A DNA stretch of 64,000 nt from Novosphingobium sp. IK01 (GCF_033242265.1 NZ_BTFW01000001.1:992001-1056000), one strand, 5' to 3'; shown: positions 52,948 to 62,405, counted from the first letter of the stretch. Notes: a model not told the origin generated them from the letters alone. Program-made: numbers and translations.

Positions 52948-53295
52948 ATGCAGCAGAATCAAACCATCCCTGCGGACGGTGCGCCCGATCTGGTCCAGTC
53001 GGTGCACATCCTGAGCTTTGCCATCGCCAACAAGCTGTGCGTGCGCGCGGTGTACAATCGCGGGGCAGTCACCCTCGCGCCCCATGTCCTGTTCGAGCGC
53101 CACGGCGCGCCCCATGTCGATGCCGTGGTCTACGAGCGCGACGGGGTGGCCCCGGCGGAAGAAAAGCTGGGCACCTACCGGCTATCGGGGCTTCGCGACA
53201 TCGTGCTGACATCCGAGCCGCTCCACGTCTTTGCCGACTTCGACCCCGCGCAGGAGCGCTACAGCGAAAAGACGCTGGCCATCCTGACCGCCTGA
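52948..53295 (+). CDS. Small protein resembling a WYL domain
   Basis: A 115-residue protein I cannot name. The pattern ILSFAIANKLCVRAVYNRGAVTLAPHVLFERHGAPHVDAVVYERDG, ending in TYRLSGLRDI, has the beta-strand rhythm of WYL domains, which bind ligands in some transcriptional regulators, but the core W-Y-L residues are not all seen. No HTH is present. It stands alone and converges with the large EAL gene. The ATG at 52948 fits the start of the folded part. Confidence 0.5.
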   Translation: MQQNQTIPADGAPDLVQSVHILSFAIANKLCVRAVYNRGAVTLAPHVLFERHGAPHVDAVVYERDGVAPAEEKLGTYRLSGLRDIVLTSEPLHVFADFDPAQERYSEKTLAILTA

Positions 53296-53334
53296 GACAC
53301 CCGGCCCTCCTTGGCCTCCCTTTCAGGCCCCCTT

Positions 53335-55674
53335 TCAGGCCTGAGCCATCTGGCGCCCGTTGTCGTCGAGCGGCGCGGGGCGGCCGAACAGGTAGCCCTG
53401 CCCTTCGGCGCAGCCTTCGTCGCGCAGGAGGTCGAGGTGGGCGCGGGTCTCGACCCCTTCGGCCAGAACCGGAATGTCGAGGCTGCGCCCGAGCGCGAGG
53501 ACCGCACGCAGGATCGTGGCCGCCTGGACATTGCCGGCTGATCGCAACAGGAACGACTTGTCGATCTTGATCTTGTCGATCGGAAAAGTGCCGAGCGTGT
53601 CGAGCGAGGAATAGCCGGTCCCGAAATCGTCGAGCGCGATGGAAATGCCCAGCGCCTTGATCTGGCGCAGCACATGGAGCGCGTGGGTGCGGTCGGCGAT
53701 GATCGCGCCTTCGGTGATTTCCAGTTCCAGCCGCCGGGCGGGCAGGCCGCTGTCGATCAGGATGCCGGTGATCATCTGCACCAGCCCTTCCTGCTGAAGC
53801 TGGACGGGCGAGAGATTGACCGCGATCTTGAGGTCATCGTCCCATTGCGCGGCGGCCCTTGCGGCCTCGTTCAGCACCCATTCGCCAATGGCGAAGATGT
53901 CGCCCGACTGTTCGGCCATGGGGATGAAATCGACCGGGCTGATCAGCCCGTATTCGGGATGGATCCAGCGCACGAGCGCCTCGTAGCCGAGCAGCGTGCC
54001 GCCTTCGAGGGCATGCTGGGGCTGATAGAGCAAGTGAAGTTCGCCGCGCTCGACCGCATGGCGCAAGTCGGTCGCGATGCGCCGCTGGCGCCGCGCCACT
54101 TCGTCCATGTCGGGACAGAAATGGCAGACCGCCTCGCCAAAGCTGGCCTTGGCACGGTCGATCGCCAGTTCGGTATTGCCGAGCAGGGTATCGACATCGG
54201 TGCCGTCGGCCGGGCTCACCGAGACACCGAAGCGGGCCTGCTGGGCCAGCATCTGGCCATCGAGCGCGAAAGGCGCGACAAAGCACCCCTGAAGCTGCCC
54301 GAGAAGGACACCCAGGGCCTCCTCCCCGTCATCGATCAGCGCAGCAACGACGAACTGGTCGCGGTCGAGCCGGGCCACGCATTCGCGCCCCGCCCGTCCA
54401 CAGGCCTGACGCAGCCGCTGGGCCACCACCACGAGCAGGGCTTCGGCCACCCCCTGTCCGCGCCGCTCGTGGACCTGACGGAAGCGGACGAGATCGATGC
54501 GCACCAGCGCCAGCCGCGTGCCGGTTTCCTGCGTGCCCCTCTCCGGGTAGGCCAGACGGGCAGCGCACCAGTCGACGAAATCGCGCCGGTTGGGCAAGCC
54601 GGTGAGCGCATCGTGGCCGACCAGCCAGGCCATGCGCGCCTGTGCGCGGTGGCGCAGGGTGATGTCCTCGAACGTGGAAACCCAGCCGCCTTCCGCCAGC
54701 GGGCGACTGGCCACGCTGACCACGAAATCCGGGCTCCATTCGAGCACGCAAGGGACGCCTTCGCGCGTGGCGAGCGCATGGCGCAGCCGGTCTTCGTGAG
54801 CCTGCGCCTTATCGTGTCCCCCGCCGATGGTCCCGCCGATAGTCCTGTCGATCGGGCGCCCTTGCGCAAACCGGGCAAGGGTTTCGGCCATTGCCATGCC
54901 CGGCACGAAGGCATCGGCGGGAAGCCCCCACATCTGCGCGAGGCGGGCATTGCTGAACACGAGCCTGCCCTGGTCATCGAACAGGGCGAGCCCCTGATGC
55001 ATGCCTTCGAGCGCGTCATCACGCCGGGCGTACTGCGCCGCGAGGCGTTCCTGATCGGCCTTGAAGCGGGTCATGTCGCGCACGATGCTGGCAAAGCCGA
55101 TGACATGGCCTCTGGCGTCGAGGATGCGCTCGACCGCAACATGGGCCCAATATGTCGTGCCATCGCGGCGCAGGCGATAGCCCTCGCCGAAATAGTGCCC
55201 GGTGGTGCGCGCCATCGTCAGCACGCGCTGGGGCAGGCGTTCGGCCCGGTCTTCGAGGCGATAGAACCGCGCCAGCGCCATGCCGAGCGCCTCCTCGTCG
55301 TCATAGCCCTCGATGCGCCGGGCCCCGGCATTCCAGCTTGCCACCCGCCCCTCAAACGTGAGCATGACCAAGGCGCAATCGGACAGCCCCCGCACCATCA
55401 GCGCCAGATCACGCTCGCGCGCAGCCAGTATCCGGCGCCGCGCCGCCATGACCCCGGCCCCCAGCACGCCCGAAAGCGAAACACGCGCAAGGGCACGGCG
55501 CAAGGCCATGCCCGCACCGATGGCGCCGGCCAGGGCCAGCGCCAGTGTCAGGATGAAGATCAGCACTGTGAGCACCGCGCAGCCTCTCCTGTACAGGCTC
55601 GTTGGTCGTGGGACGGCCGGGCAACGGGCGGTTTGCGTAAACATGATTTTGCCATCGATTGAGACCAATCGCAC
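53335..55674 (-). CDS. PAS-GGDEF-EAL protein, likely c-di-GMP phosphodiesterase
   Basis: A 779-residue membrane-anchored protein. One helix (about 33-60) is followed by two PAS domains (about 95-210 and 225-345), a GGDEF domain (about 350-510) and an EAL domain (about 525-770). The EAL motif YEALVRWIHPEYG is intact, as are DDFGTGYSSL and AEGVET, so it should break down cyclic di-GMP. The GGDEF signature is degenerate: the sequence at that place reads RLDRDQF rather than RxGGDEF, so cyclase activity is unlikely and the domain may only bind GTP. The PAS domains would sense redox, oxygen or a small ligand. The start is a GTG at 55674; an ATG at 55644 is possible. Confidence 0.9.
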   Translation of the reverse strand: MRLVSIDGKIMFTQTARCPAVPRPTSLYRRGCAVLTVLIFILTLALALAGAIGAGMALRRALARVSLSGVLGAGVMAARRRILAARERDLALMVRGLSDCALVMLTFEGRVASWNAGARRIEGYDDEEALGMALARFYRLEDRAERLPQRVLTMARTTGHYFGEGYRLRRDGTTYWAHVAVERILDARGHVIGFASIVRDMTRFKADQERLAAQYARRDDALEGMHQGLALFDDQGRLVFSNARLAQMWGLPADAFVPGMAMAETLARFAQGRPIDRTIGGTIGGGHDKAQAHEDRLRHALATREGVPCVLEWSPDFVVSVASRPLAEGGWVSTFEDITLRHRAQARMAWLVGHDALTGLPNRRDFVDWCAARLAYPERGTQETGTRLALVRIDLVRFRQVHERRGQGVAEALLVVVAQRLRQACGRAGRECVARLDRDQFVVAALIDDGEEALGVLLGQLQGCFVAPFALDGQMLAQQARFGVSVSPADGTDVDTLLGNTELAIDRAKASFGEAVCHFCPDMDEVARRQRRIATDLRHAVERGELHLLYQPQHALEGGTLLGYEALVRWIHPEYGLISPVDFIPMAEQSGDIFAIGEWVLNEAARAAAQWDDDLKIAVNLSPVQLQQEGLVQMITGILIDSGLPARRLELEITEGAIIADRTHALHVLRQIKALGISIALDDFGTGYSSLDTLGTFPIDKIKIDKSFLLRSAGNVQAATILRAVLALGRSLDIPVLAEGVETRAHLDLLRDEGCAEGQGYLFGRPAPLDDNGRQMAQA

Positions 55675-55705
55675 GCGCCCCCCAATCGCGCGTTAACCTT
55701 CACTA

Positions 55706-55731
55706 GGGGTTCCATCGGGGGGTTCCATCGG
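55706..55731. repeat. 13-nt direct duplication
   Basis: GGGGTTCCATCGG occurs twice in tandem between the EAL gene and dctB. Confidence 0.85.
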
Positions 55732-55825
55732 GGGCCGTCCTGCAAGGTTCGCCGCGCGCGCGCCCTGCGCGCCCCCCGCGCCTTGCGCCCGCCCCCTGTG
55801 TTTGCGCGCAGGCGCGGCTTATCCT

Positions 55826-57670
55826 ATGGCAGGGCCGGTGAGCCCTCCGCCCCTTCCCGACCCAAGGCCGTTGATCGAGCGGCTCGCGCTGCGTCTGCGC
55901 CAGCGGCGGGCGCTGGCCGGGTGGGCGCTGGCCGCGCTTGCCGCCGGGGCCCTGGCCGCGCCGGTTGCCGGGGCGCTCCTCCACGAAACACTCGTCGCGC
56001 GTTTTGCCGACGAGACGCTGGCCGATGCCCGGCTGCGACAGGCCCTGGCCGACAGCGAAGTTGCCCGCCTGCGCCTGCTGCCCGAGGCGCTGGCAAACGA
56101 CCGCGACGTGACCGATGTCGCCCAACCGGCCAATGGTCCAGCCAGCGGGGCGCCCTCGCCCGACCGTATCGCCCGGCTCAACGCCCGGCTCGAACGGATG
56201 GCCCGCGAAGCGGGGGCCGCCGTCATCTATCTGATCGGCCCGGACGGGCGAGCGCTGGCCGCCAGCAACTGGCGTTCTCCCACGACCTTTCTGGGCAAGT
56301 ACTACGGCTTTCGCCCCTATTACCGCGAGGCGCGCGACCGGGGACAGGCCGAGCAGTTCGCGCTGGGCACCGTGAGCGGCAAGCCGGGGCTCTATCTCGG
56401 GCGGCGCGTGAACGCGAACAACGTGATCGTCGTCAAGCTGGAGTTCGACGGGCTGGAGGCGCAATGGCGCGCGGCGGGCGGGCTGACGTTCGTGACCGAC
56501 CGCGACGGGGTGATCCTCGTCACCAGCCGCCCCGACTGGCGCTTTGCCGCCACCCATGCTCTCGATCCGGCCACCCACCGCGCCGAGACGCGGACCAACG
56601 GCGTGCCCCACATCGGCCCGCCTCCGTTTCATCTGCGCGACGATGGCACGCTCGTTCTGACGCCATCGGCCCCCCTGCCCTTGCTCAGCCCGGCAGAGGA
56701 TCGCGGGCCCTATCTGCTGGCCTCGACCCCGCCTGATGCCCGTGGCTGGCGCTTCCATCTGGCGCTGCCGCTGCGCGAGGTGGAAACGACCGTGACCATG
56801 GCGCGGATCGGCGGCGGCCTGATCGCCGCCGTGCTGGTCGCGCTGGCCGGGCTGCTGGCCGAGCGCCGCCGCCGCCGCGCCGAGCGCACCCGCCAGCTCG
56901 AAGATGCCGTTGCCGAGCGCACCGCCGCCATGGGCCGCGAGATGGCCGAGCGCATGGCCGCCGAGGAGCGCGCGGAAACCTTGCGCGAAACCCTGCGCCA
57001 GGCCAACCGCCTCGCCACGCTGGGCCAGATCACCGCCGGGGTCGCCCACGAGACCGCCCAGCCGGTGGCCGCGATCCGCACCCATGCGATGGCCGCGCGC
57101 CTGCTGCTCGACCGCGGAGAGACCGCGCAGGCGGCCCAGACGCTCGTCGCCATCGACGGATTGGCCGACCGCATCGGCACGGTCACCGCCCAGTTGCGCA
57201 ACTTTGCCCGCAAGGGCCGGGGCGGCAGCGGCCCGGTGGCGATGGCCGAGATCATCGACGGGGCCTGCCTGCTGCTCAAGGAACGGCTCGCGCCGGTGAC
57301 CTTCGTATGCCCGCCCGTTCCGCCCGGCCTGCATGTTCAGGGCGAGCGCGTGCGCTTCGAACAGGTGCTGGTCAACCTCATGCGCAATGCGCTCGAAGCC
57401 ATGGAGGGCAGCCCCGATCCCGTGCTCACCCTCACCCTCACCGAGCATGGCGACATGGTAACCATTCTGATCGCCGACAACGGACCGGGCATCGCGCCCG
57501 ATCTGGCCGAGCGCCTGTTCACCCCCTTTGCCACGACCCGCCCGGCGGGGCTGGGCCTGGGGCTGGTGATCGCGCGCGATATCGTCGAGGAACTGGGCGG
57601 CACCCTGCAACTGCGTCCGGGCCGGGGCGGCGCCACATTTGCCGTCACCCTGCCCCGCGCCAGACCATGA
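55826..57670 (+). CDS. dctB: DctB-like sensor histidine kinase
   Basis: A 614-residue membrane kinase. There is a first helix (about 30-50), a periplasmic PDC-type sensor (about 55-320; WRSPTTFLGKYYGFRPYYREARDRG is the usual DctB pattern), a second helix (about 325-345), a coiled coil, and the kinase core with H-box TAGVAHETAQPVAAI, the N-box VNLMRNALEAMEG and the G-box DNGPGIAPDLAERLF. It should sense C4-dicarboxylates such as succinate and phosphorylate DctD. I start at the ATG at 55826. The dctD start lies 7 nt after the stop. Confidence 0.88.
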   Translation: MAGPVSPPPLPDPRPLIERLALRLRQRRALAGWALAALAAGALAAPVAGALLHETLVARFADETLADARLRQALADSEVARLRLLPEALANDRDVTDVAQPANGPASGAPSPDRIARLNARLERMAREAGAAVIYLIGPDGRALAASNWRSPTTFLGKYYGFRPYYREARDRGQAEQFALGTVSGKPGLYLGRRVNANNVIVVKLEFDGLEAQWRAAGGLTFVTDRDGVILVTSRPDWRFAATHALDPATHRAETRTNGVPHIGPPPFHLRDDGTLVLTPSAPLPLLSPAEDRGPYLLASTPPDARGWRFHLALPLREVETTVTMARIGGGLIAAVLVALAGLLAERRRRRAERTRQLEDAVAERTAAMGREMAERMAAEERAETLRETLRQANRLATLGQITAGVAHETAQPVAAIRTHAMAARLLLDRGETAQAAQTLVAIDGLADRIGTVTAQLRNFARKGRGGSGPVAMAEIIDGACLLLKERLAPVTFVCPPVPPGLHVQGERVRFEQVLVNLMRNALEAMEGSPDPVLTLTLTEHGDMVTILIADNGPGIAPDLAERLFTPFATTRPAGLGLGLVIARDIVEELGGTLQLRPGRGGATFAVTLPRARP

Positions 57671-57677
57671 TGACACG

Positions 57678-59018
57678 ATGACCCCCGATACCACTTCCCC
57701 CGCTCACGCGCTCGCGCTCGTCGAAGATGATGGCGATCTGGCCGCCTCGATGGCGCAATTGCTCACCCTGTCGGGCTATGCCGTCAGCCTGTTCACCACG
57801 GCCGATGCCGCGCTCGCCCGGATCGGGCCGGACTGGCCGGGGATCGTGATCAGCGACGTGCGCCTGCCCGGCACGTCGGGGATCGAACTCCTGCGCACGC
57901 TGCGCCAGCGCGACCCCGCGCTCCCGGTCATTCTGGTGACCGGCCATGGCGACGTGGCGATGGCGGTCGATGCGCTCAAGGACGGTGCGTGGGATTTCCT
58001 GACCAAGCCGTTTGCCCCCGAAAGCCTGCTGGCCGCCGCCGAACGGGCCGCCACCGCGCGCGCGCTGGCGCTCGAAAACCGGCGCCTGCTCGAAGGGAAT
58101 GCCGGGGCCGGAGCCGGGGGCGAGGCCTCCGCGCTGATCGGCCAGTCTCCGGCGATCCGCCGCTTGCGCGCGATGATCCCGGTCCTTGCGCAGGCCGACA
58201 TGGACCTGTTCATCGAAGGCGAGACGGGAACCGGCAAGGACCTGTTCGCCCGCCTCGTCCACCGCGCGGGCAAGCGCGCGCGCCATCGCCTGCTCGGGGT
58301 GCCTTGCGCGGCCCTGCCCGATCCGTTGCAGGACGCGCTGTTCGCCCCCCATGGCGACGCCAGCGTGACGACCGCGCGGCGCGGCACGCTGCTGCTCGAC
58401 GATATCGACCTGGCCCCGGCGACCTTGCAGGCCCGGCTCGTCCCGCTGGCCGAGGAGCGCGTGCTGCGCGCGCCATCGCTGCGCGAACCGCTGCCGCTCG
58501 AATGCCGGATCGTGGCGACCGGCGGCACCGTGCCGGGCGATCCGGCGCTCAGGATCGCGCCCGCGCTGTTCTACCGGATCGCCGCGCTGCGGCTGGTGAT
58601 GCCCCCCTTGCGCGAGCGGCGCGAGGACATTCCTGCGCTTTTTGCCCATCTGGCCGATGCTGCCGCCACCCGCATGCGCCGCCCGATGCCGGTGATGACA
58701 GGCACCGTGCGCGACCACCTGATACGCCACGACTGGCCCGGCAACGTGCGCGAACTGGCCCATTTCGCCGACCGTTTCGTGCTCGGCCTTGCCGATGCGG
58801 CCCCGCAGGGGTTCTCGGGACAACCTGCCCCCGGCTCGGGAGAGACGCTGGGCGAGCGCGTCGACGCCTTCGAGCGCGAGACCATCGTGGCCGCGATCAG
58901 GGCCTCGGGCGGCGAGATCGGGGTGGCGATCCGCGCGCTCGGCCTGCCGCGCAAGACGTTCTACTACAAGGTGCACAAGCACGGGATCGACCTGACGAGC
59001 CTGCGGCAGGAAGGCTGA
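57678..59018 (+). CDS. dctD: DctD-like response regulator lacking GAFTGA
   Basis: A 446-residue NtrC-type regulator. The receiver domain has the acidic pocket (VEDDGD), phospho-acceptor D60 (VISDVRLPG) and the lysine in FLTKPF. The AAA+ domain has Walker A (GETGTGKD) and Walker B (GTLLLDDID), but the loop between them reads ALFAPHGDASVTTARRG: the GAFTGA motif that touches sigma-54 is missing. The C-terminus has a Fis-type HTH (AIRALGLPRKTFYYKVHKHG). In family members without GAFTGA the protein works without sigma-54, so the usual sigma-54 activation of dctA may not apply here. Confidence 0.85.
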   Translation: MTPDTTSPAHALALVEDDGDLAASMAQLLTLSGYAVSLFTTADAALARIGPDWPGIVISDVRLPGTSGIELLRTLRQRDPALPVILVTGHGDVAMAVDALKDGAWDFLTKPFAPESLLAAAERAATARALALENRRLLEGNAGAGAGGEASALIGQSPAIRRLRAMIPVLAQADMDLFIEGETGTGKDLFARLVHRAGKRARHRLLGVPCAALPDPLQDALFAPHGDASVTTARRGTLLLDDIDLAPATLQARLVPLAEERVLRAPSLREPLPLECRIVATGGTVPGDPALRIAPALFYRIAALRLVMPPLRERREDIPALFAHLADAAATRMRRPMPVMTGTVRDHLIRHDWPGNVRELAHFADRFVLGLADAAPQGFSGQPAPGSGETLGERVDAFERETIVAAIRASGGEIGVAIRALGLPRKTFYYKVHKHGIDLTSLRQEG

Positions 59019-59033
59019 TCCCCTACTTCCCGT

Positions 59034-60524
59034 TCAGAACCGCAGGCTGGCCCAGCCCGACATGTAGTCCGAACTCTTGTACCCCGCCATGGTCAGCGCC
59101 GGGCCCGCCGCCAGATGCTCGTAGCGCCCGGTCAGGGTAACCCGCGGCGAGACCTGCCAGACGATCTGCCCGCGCGTCGAATTGGCGATCCGCCGCGCGT
59201 GAAAATTCCCGGTTCCGGCAAAAGGCTGGCCATTGGCGCGATAGACCGCGTCGGTCACGTTGTCGCGCCATGCCAGCTGGTATTCGGCATTCACCCGGAC
59301 ATGGCGGGCCGGCGAAAACGCGAACGTGGGCGCCAGCGCGACGAGGTTGGTCGGCGTCAGGTAAAGCTGGTAGCTGAAATAGACGTTGTTGCCGAAAGGC
59401 GAGAACGCATCGCGCAGCTTGCCCTGGCCATAGCCGCCCCCGCCGCTGGCATAGTCGGCCTGCAAGCCGATGGCCGGCGCGTCCTTGCTGTGCCCCAGAC
59501 GCACCGACTGCGCGAGGAACACCTGCCAGGCATCGATCCCCTGGTCCATGTAGTGGCCCCACTGGTGATTGGCCGACCAGTCGAGCGTGACGCGCCCAAC
59601 ATCGCCGCGCAGCGCAAACCCGCCATAAAAGCGCGTGGCCGGACCGATCCGCCCGCCCCAGGTGCCCACCAGATTGCGGCGGCGCCAGAAGAACCCGTCG
59701 AGAGTGAGCTTCGAGCCCCCCAGAAAGCCCGAAGGCAGGACATTGCCCACGGTGACCCCCGAAAACCGGCGCTGGGGATCGCTCACGTCGTCGCCCGTGC
59801 CCTCGGAGCCCACCGCCGTCGGCTTGAAATCGAACACGTCGACCCGGTGCGTGGCCCCGCGCGCCCAGGCCCGCCAGCCATTGAGCGTGTAGTGGATGGT
59901 GTTGTTGTCGCGCTGGGAAACCAGCAGGTTGGGCCCGTCGGTGAATTCCTGTCGGCCATAGCGCACGCCCACGTCGAGGCCCGCGATCCGGTCGCTCGCC
60001 TCGGCAAAGGATTGCAGCACGATCATCTTGTTGCGCCAGTAGCCCGAGGGCGCGCCCAGTTCGACCCCGCCCAGCCCGGCATGACCCAGTTCGCCATAGA
60101 AGCGGAAATGCGAGCCCACATGAAGGTCCGCGCCCCCCATCAGGCGGTCGATGTCCTGCCGCTGGGCGCGCGCATCGCGCAAGTTGGGGTTGGTGGTGTG
60201 GTTGACGCGCAGGCGCAATTCGCCCGAGAACGTCACGTAGATCTGGCCATCGGCGGTGATCGGCAGGGCCTTGAGCCGGTCGAGCGGATCGTCGCGCCGT
60301 GCAGGATCGCGCATCGCGCTCCAGTCTTCGGCCCAGCGCGACAGCGCATAGCCATTGACCGCGCCCGCCTCGCCATTGGAAGCAACGGGGTAATGTGCCG
60401 GGGCGCTGTTTTGCGCCGCCCCGGCCTCTGCAGCCAGGGCCGGGGCGGCTTGTGCCGCCAGCAGGCCGCTCAAAAGGGTGCGCGACAGCGGTGCTGCCCG
60501 CAGGTGCGAGGGATTGGCACGCAT
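59034..60524 (-). CDS. Outer-membrane porin, alginate-export family
   Basis: A 496-residue beta-barrel protein. A signal peptide (LLSGLLAAQAAPALAAEA) leads into a barrel with repeated amphipathic strands (GVRYGRQEFTDGPNLLVSQRDNNTIHYTLNGWRAWARGATHRVDVFDFKP) and the C-terminal aromatic strand SGWASLRF that BamA recognises. It belongs to the alginate_exp family, whose members often carry small organic molecules rather than alginate. It lies 67 nt after dctA on the same strand, which suggests it lets dicarboxylates or related acids through the outer membrane (inference). GGAGAGGAAA before the ATG is a strong ribosome-binding site. Confidence 0.85.
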   Translation of the reverse strand: MRANPSHLRAAPLSRTLLSGLLAAQAAPALAAEAGAAQNSAPAHYPVASNGEAGAVNGYALSRWAEDWSAMRDPARRDDPLDRLKALPITADGQIYVTFSGELRLRVNHTTNPNLRDARAQRQDIDRLMGGADLHVGSHFRFYGELGHAGLGGVELGAPSGYWRNKMIVLQSFAEASDRIAGLDVGVRYGRQEFTDGPNLLVSQRDNNTIHYTLNGWRAWARGATHRVDVFDFKPTAVGSEGTGDDVSDPQRRFSGVTVGNVLPSGFLGGSKLTLDGFFWRRRNLVGTWGGRIGPATRFYGGFALRGDVGRVTLDWSANHQWGHYMDQGIDAWQVFLAQSVRLGHSKDAPAIGLQADYASGGGGYGQGKLRDAFSPFGNNVYFSYQLYLTPTNLVALAPTFAFSPARHVRVNAEYQLAWRDNVTDAVYRANGQPFAGTGNFHARRIANSTRGQIVWQVSPRVTLTGRYEHLAAGPALTMAGYKSSDYMSGWASLRF

Positions 60525-60591
60525 GGATTTCCTCTCCGGGTCGGCGCCTTTGGCGCCTGATCTGGTAATGTCGTAAGTGTTGTGTCCGGGC

Positions 60592-61917
60592 TCAGGCGGC
60601 CTGGGTGGCAGGCTCGCCCCGGTTGGCAAGGGCCGCGTCGAGCGCACCGCGATCAAGCGTGCCTTCCCAGCGCGAAACCACCACGGTCGCCACCGCATTG
60701 CCGATGAAATTGGTCAGGCTGCGGCATTCGGACATGAAGCGGTCGACCCCCAGGATCAGCGCCATGCCCGCCACCGGAACGGTGGGCACGATCGAAAGCG
60801 TGGCCGCCAGCGTGATGAAGCCCGCGCCGGTGACACCCGCCGCCCCCTTGGACGAGAGCATGGCAACGCCCAGCAGCATGGCCTGCTGCCCGAACGTGAG
60901 GTGCACGTTGCAGGCCTGGGCGATGAACAGCGAGGCCAGCGTCATGTAGATATTGGTGCCATCGAGGTTGAAGCTGTAGCCGGTGGGCACGACCAGCCCG
61001 ACCACGCTCTTGGGGCAGCCGGCGCGCTCCATCTTCTCGATCAGCGCGGGCAGCGCGCTTTCCGACGAAGACGTGCCCAGCACCATCAGCAGTTCGGTCT
61101 TGAGATAGGCGATCAGGCGCAGGATCGAAAACCCGCACAGGCGCGCCACCACGCCCAGCACGACCACCACGAACAGCGCCGAGGTCAGGTAGAACGTCGC
61201 CACCAGTTGCGCCAGATTGACCAGGCTGCCCAGCCCGTACTTGCCCACGGTGAAGGCCATGGCCCCGAAGGCGCCGATGGGGGCGACCTTCATGACGATG
61301 GCCACGAGGCGGAAGAAGACCACGGCGATGTCGTCGACGACATCCAGCACGCGCGCGCCCCGCATACCCGTGGTCGAAAGCGCAACCCCGAACAGGATCG
61401 CCACGACCAGCACCTGAAGCACGTTGGCCTGGGTGAACGCGGACAGGAACGTGTCGGGGATCATCGCGGTGAGGAAACCGGTGATGGTCGTCTCGTGGGC
61501 CTTGGCGGCATATTCGGCGACCTTGGCGGTATCGAGCGAGGCCGGATCGATGTTGAGCCCGGCACCGGGACGCACGACATTGGCCACGATCAGCCCGACG
61601 ATCAGCGCAAGGGTGGAGAAGAAAAGGAAATAGGCAAAGGCCTTGGCCGCCACGCGGCCCACCGAGGCCAGATCGCGCATCCCGGCGATCCCGCTCACGA
61701 TGGTCAGGAAGATGACCGGCGCGATGACCATCTTGACCAGCTTGACGAAAGCATCGCCCAGCGGCTTGAGCGCCTCGCCCGTGGCGGGCGCGAAATGGCC
61801 GATCAGGACACCGGCGGCAATGGCGATGAGCACCTGGACATAGAGGTGTCCGTACCAGCGGGTCGGACGGACGGCACGCGGCTCGAAATCGTCGGGGTGC
61901 GTGGGTACCTGAAGCAT
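60592..61917 (-). CDS. dctA: C4-dicarboxylate transporter DctA
   Basis: A 441-residue secondary transporter of the DAACS family. [21 protein letters not shown] is the helix 2 pattern, [18 protein letters not shown] the serine-rich re-entrant loop, and [19 protein letters not shown] and [13 protein letters not shown] the substrate-binding segments. It imports succinate, fumarate, malate and similar acids with protons or sodium. The start at 61917 is the usual MLQVPTHP type; a longer frame is not supported. It probably forms an operon with the porin gene and should be controlled by DctBD, encoded just beyond on the other strand. Confidence 0.95.
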   Translation of the reverse strand: MLQVPTHPDDFEPRAVRPTRWYGHLYVQVLIAIAAGVLIGHFAPATGEALKPLGDAFVKLVKMVIAPVIFLTIVSGIAGMRDLASVGRVAAKAFAYFLFFSTLALIVGLIVANVVRPGAGLNIDPASLDTAKVAEYAAKAHETTITGFLTAMIPDTFLSAFTQANVLQVLVVAILFGVALSTTGMRGARVLDVVDDIAVVFFRLVAIVMKVAPIGAFGAMAFTVGKYGLGSLVNLAQLVATFYLTSALFVVVVLGVVARLCGFSILRLIAYLKTELLMVLGTSSSESALPALIEKMERAGCPKSVVGLVVPTGYSFNLDGTNIYMTLASLFIAQACNVHLTFGQQAMLLGVAMLSSKGAAGVTGAGFITLAATLSIVPTVPVAGMALILGVDRFMSECRSLTNFIGNAVATVVVSRWEGTLDRGALDAALANRGEPATQAA

Positions 61918-62265
61918 GGTCTTTGCCTTTGATCCTCTCTTGGTCCGACCCACCCCATGCGGGGCATTGTGCGGAACCTTGCCCTATCAATGCCGCCAAA
62001 GGCACCGCGTGCAAAGCGCTTCGGAAAACATCAAGAAAGTAATTATGATTCAATATAATAAATGAAATTATTAGCAATTTTACGGGCAGCAATCGACACA
62101 GCGGCGCAAGGTCTTGTGCCAAAATATGCACATTACCGAAGGTCTCTCGTTCTTTGGGCCAAAGACGGCGGAAAGGCGGCGGAAATGGCTTGCCATCAAA
62201 GCCCGCCCGGGCATAGGACAGGCCTTGGTCGCACAGGCGGCCGGCAACAAAAGATGGAACAGATC
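61918..62265. other. Divergent region between dctA and pqqA
   Basis: 348 bp without a supported gene, containing the promoters of dctA and of pqqA. AT-rich around 62030-62080, where TAATAA and TTATTA form an inverted repeat (62056-62073). I could not find a clear -24/-12 sigma-54 promoter by eye on the dctA side. Confidence 0.55.
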
Positions 62266-62349
62266 ATGGCCTGGAACACCCCCAAGATCGTCGAAGTCGC
62301 TCTGGGCGCCGAAATCAACTGCTACGCTTGCGCAGTGATCAAGGCCTGA
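62266..62349 (+). CDS. pqqA: PQQ precursor peptide PqqA
   Basis: A 27-residue peptide, too short for most gene finders: MAWNTPKIVEVALGAEIN followed by CYACAVIKA. Glu16 and Tyr20 (E-x3-Y) are the two residues that PqqE joins to begin pyrroloquinoline quinone. MAWxTPKI is the usual start. An in-frame ATG 12 nt upstream (62254) would add MEQI and is less likely. It is the first gene of the pqq operon, followed by a 13-bp hairpin and pqqB. Confidence 0.93.
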   Translation: MAWNTPKIVEVALGAEINCYACAVIKA

Positions 62350-62360
62350 GCAGCCATACA

Positions 62361-62405
62361 GACCTGCATGTCCGCGCGCGCTTGCGTGAACAGGACATGC
62401 AGGTC
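62361..62405 (+). promoter_or_regulatory. Hairpin between pqqA and pqqB
   Basis: GACCTGCATGTCC and GGACATGCAGGTC pair perfectly over 13 bp around a 19-nt loop, 11 bp after the pqqA stop. No T-run follows. It would protect or separate the pqqA part of the message, so that the peptide is made in excess over the enzymes (inference). Confidence 0.75.

Noticed and set aside
61918..62060. A sigma-54 promoter upstream of dctA
   Set aside because: I looked for a GG-N10-GC element on the dctA side and found no convincing match, only partial ones with wrong spacing.
62062..62265. A longer pqqA frame beginning at 62062
   Set aside because: PqqA peptides are short and the typical start MAWxTPKI lies at 62266 with a fitting ribosome-binding site.
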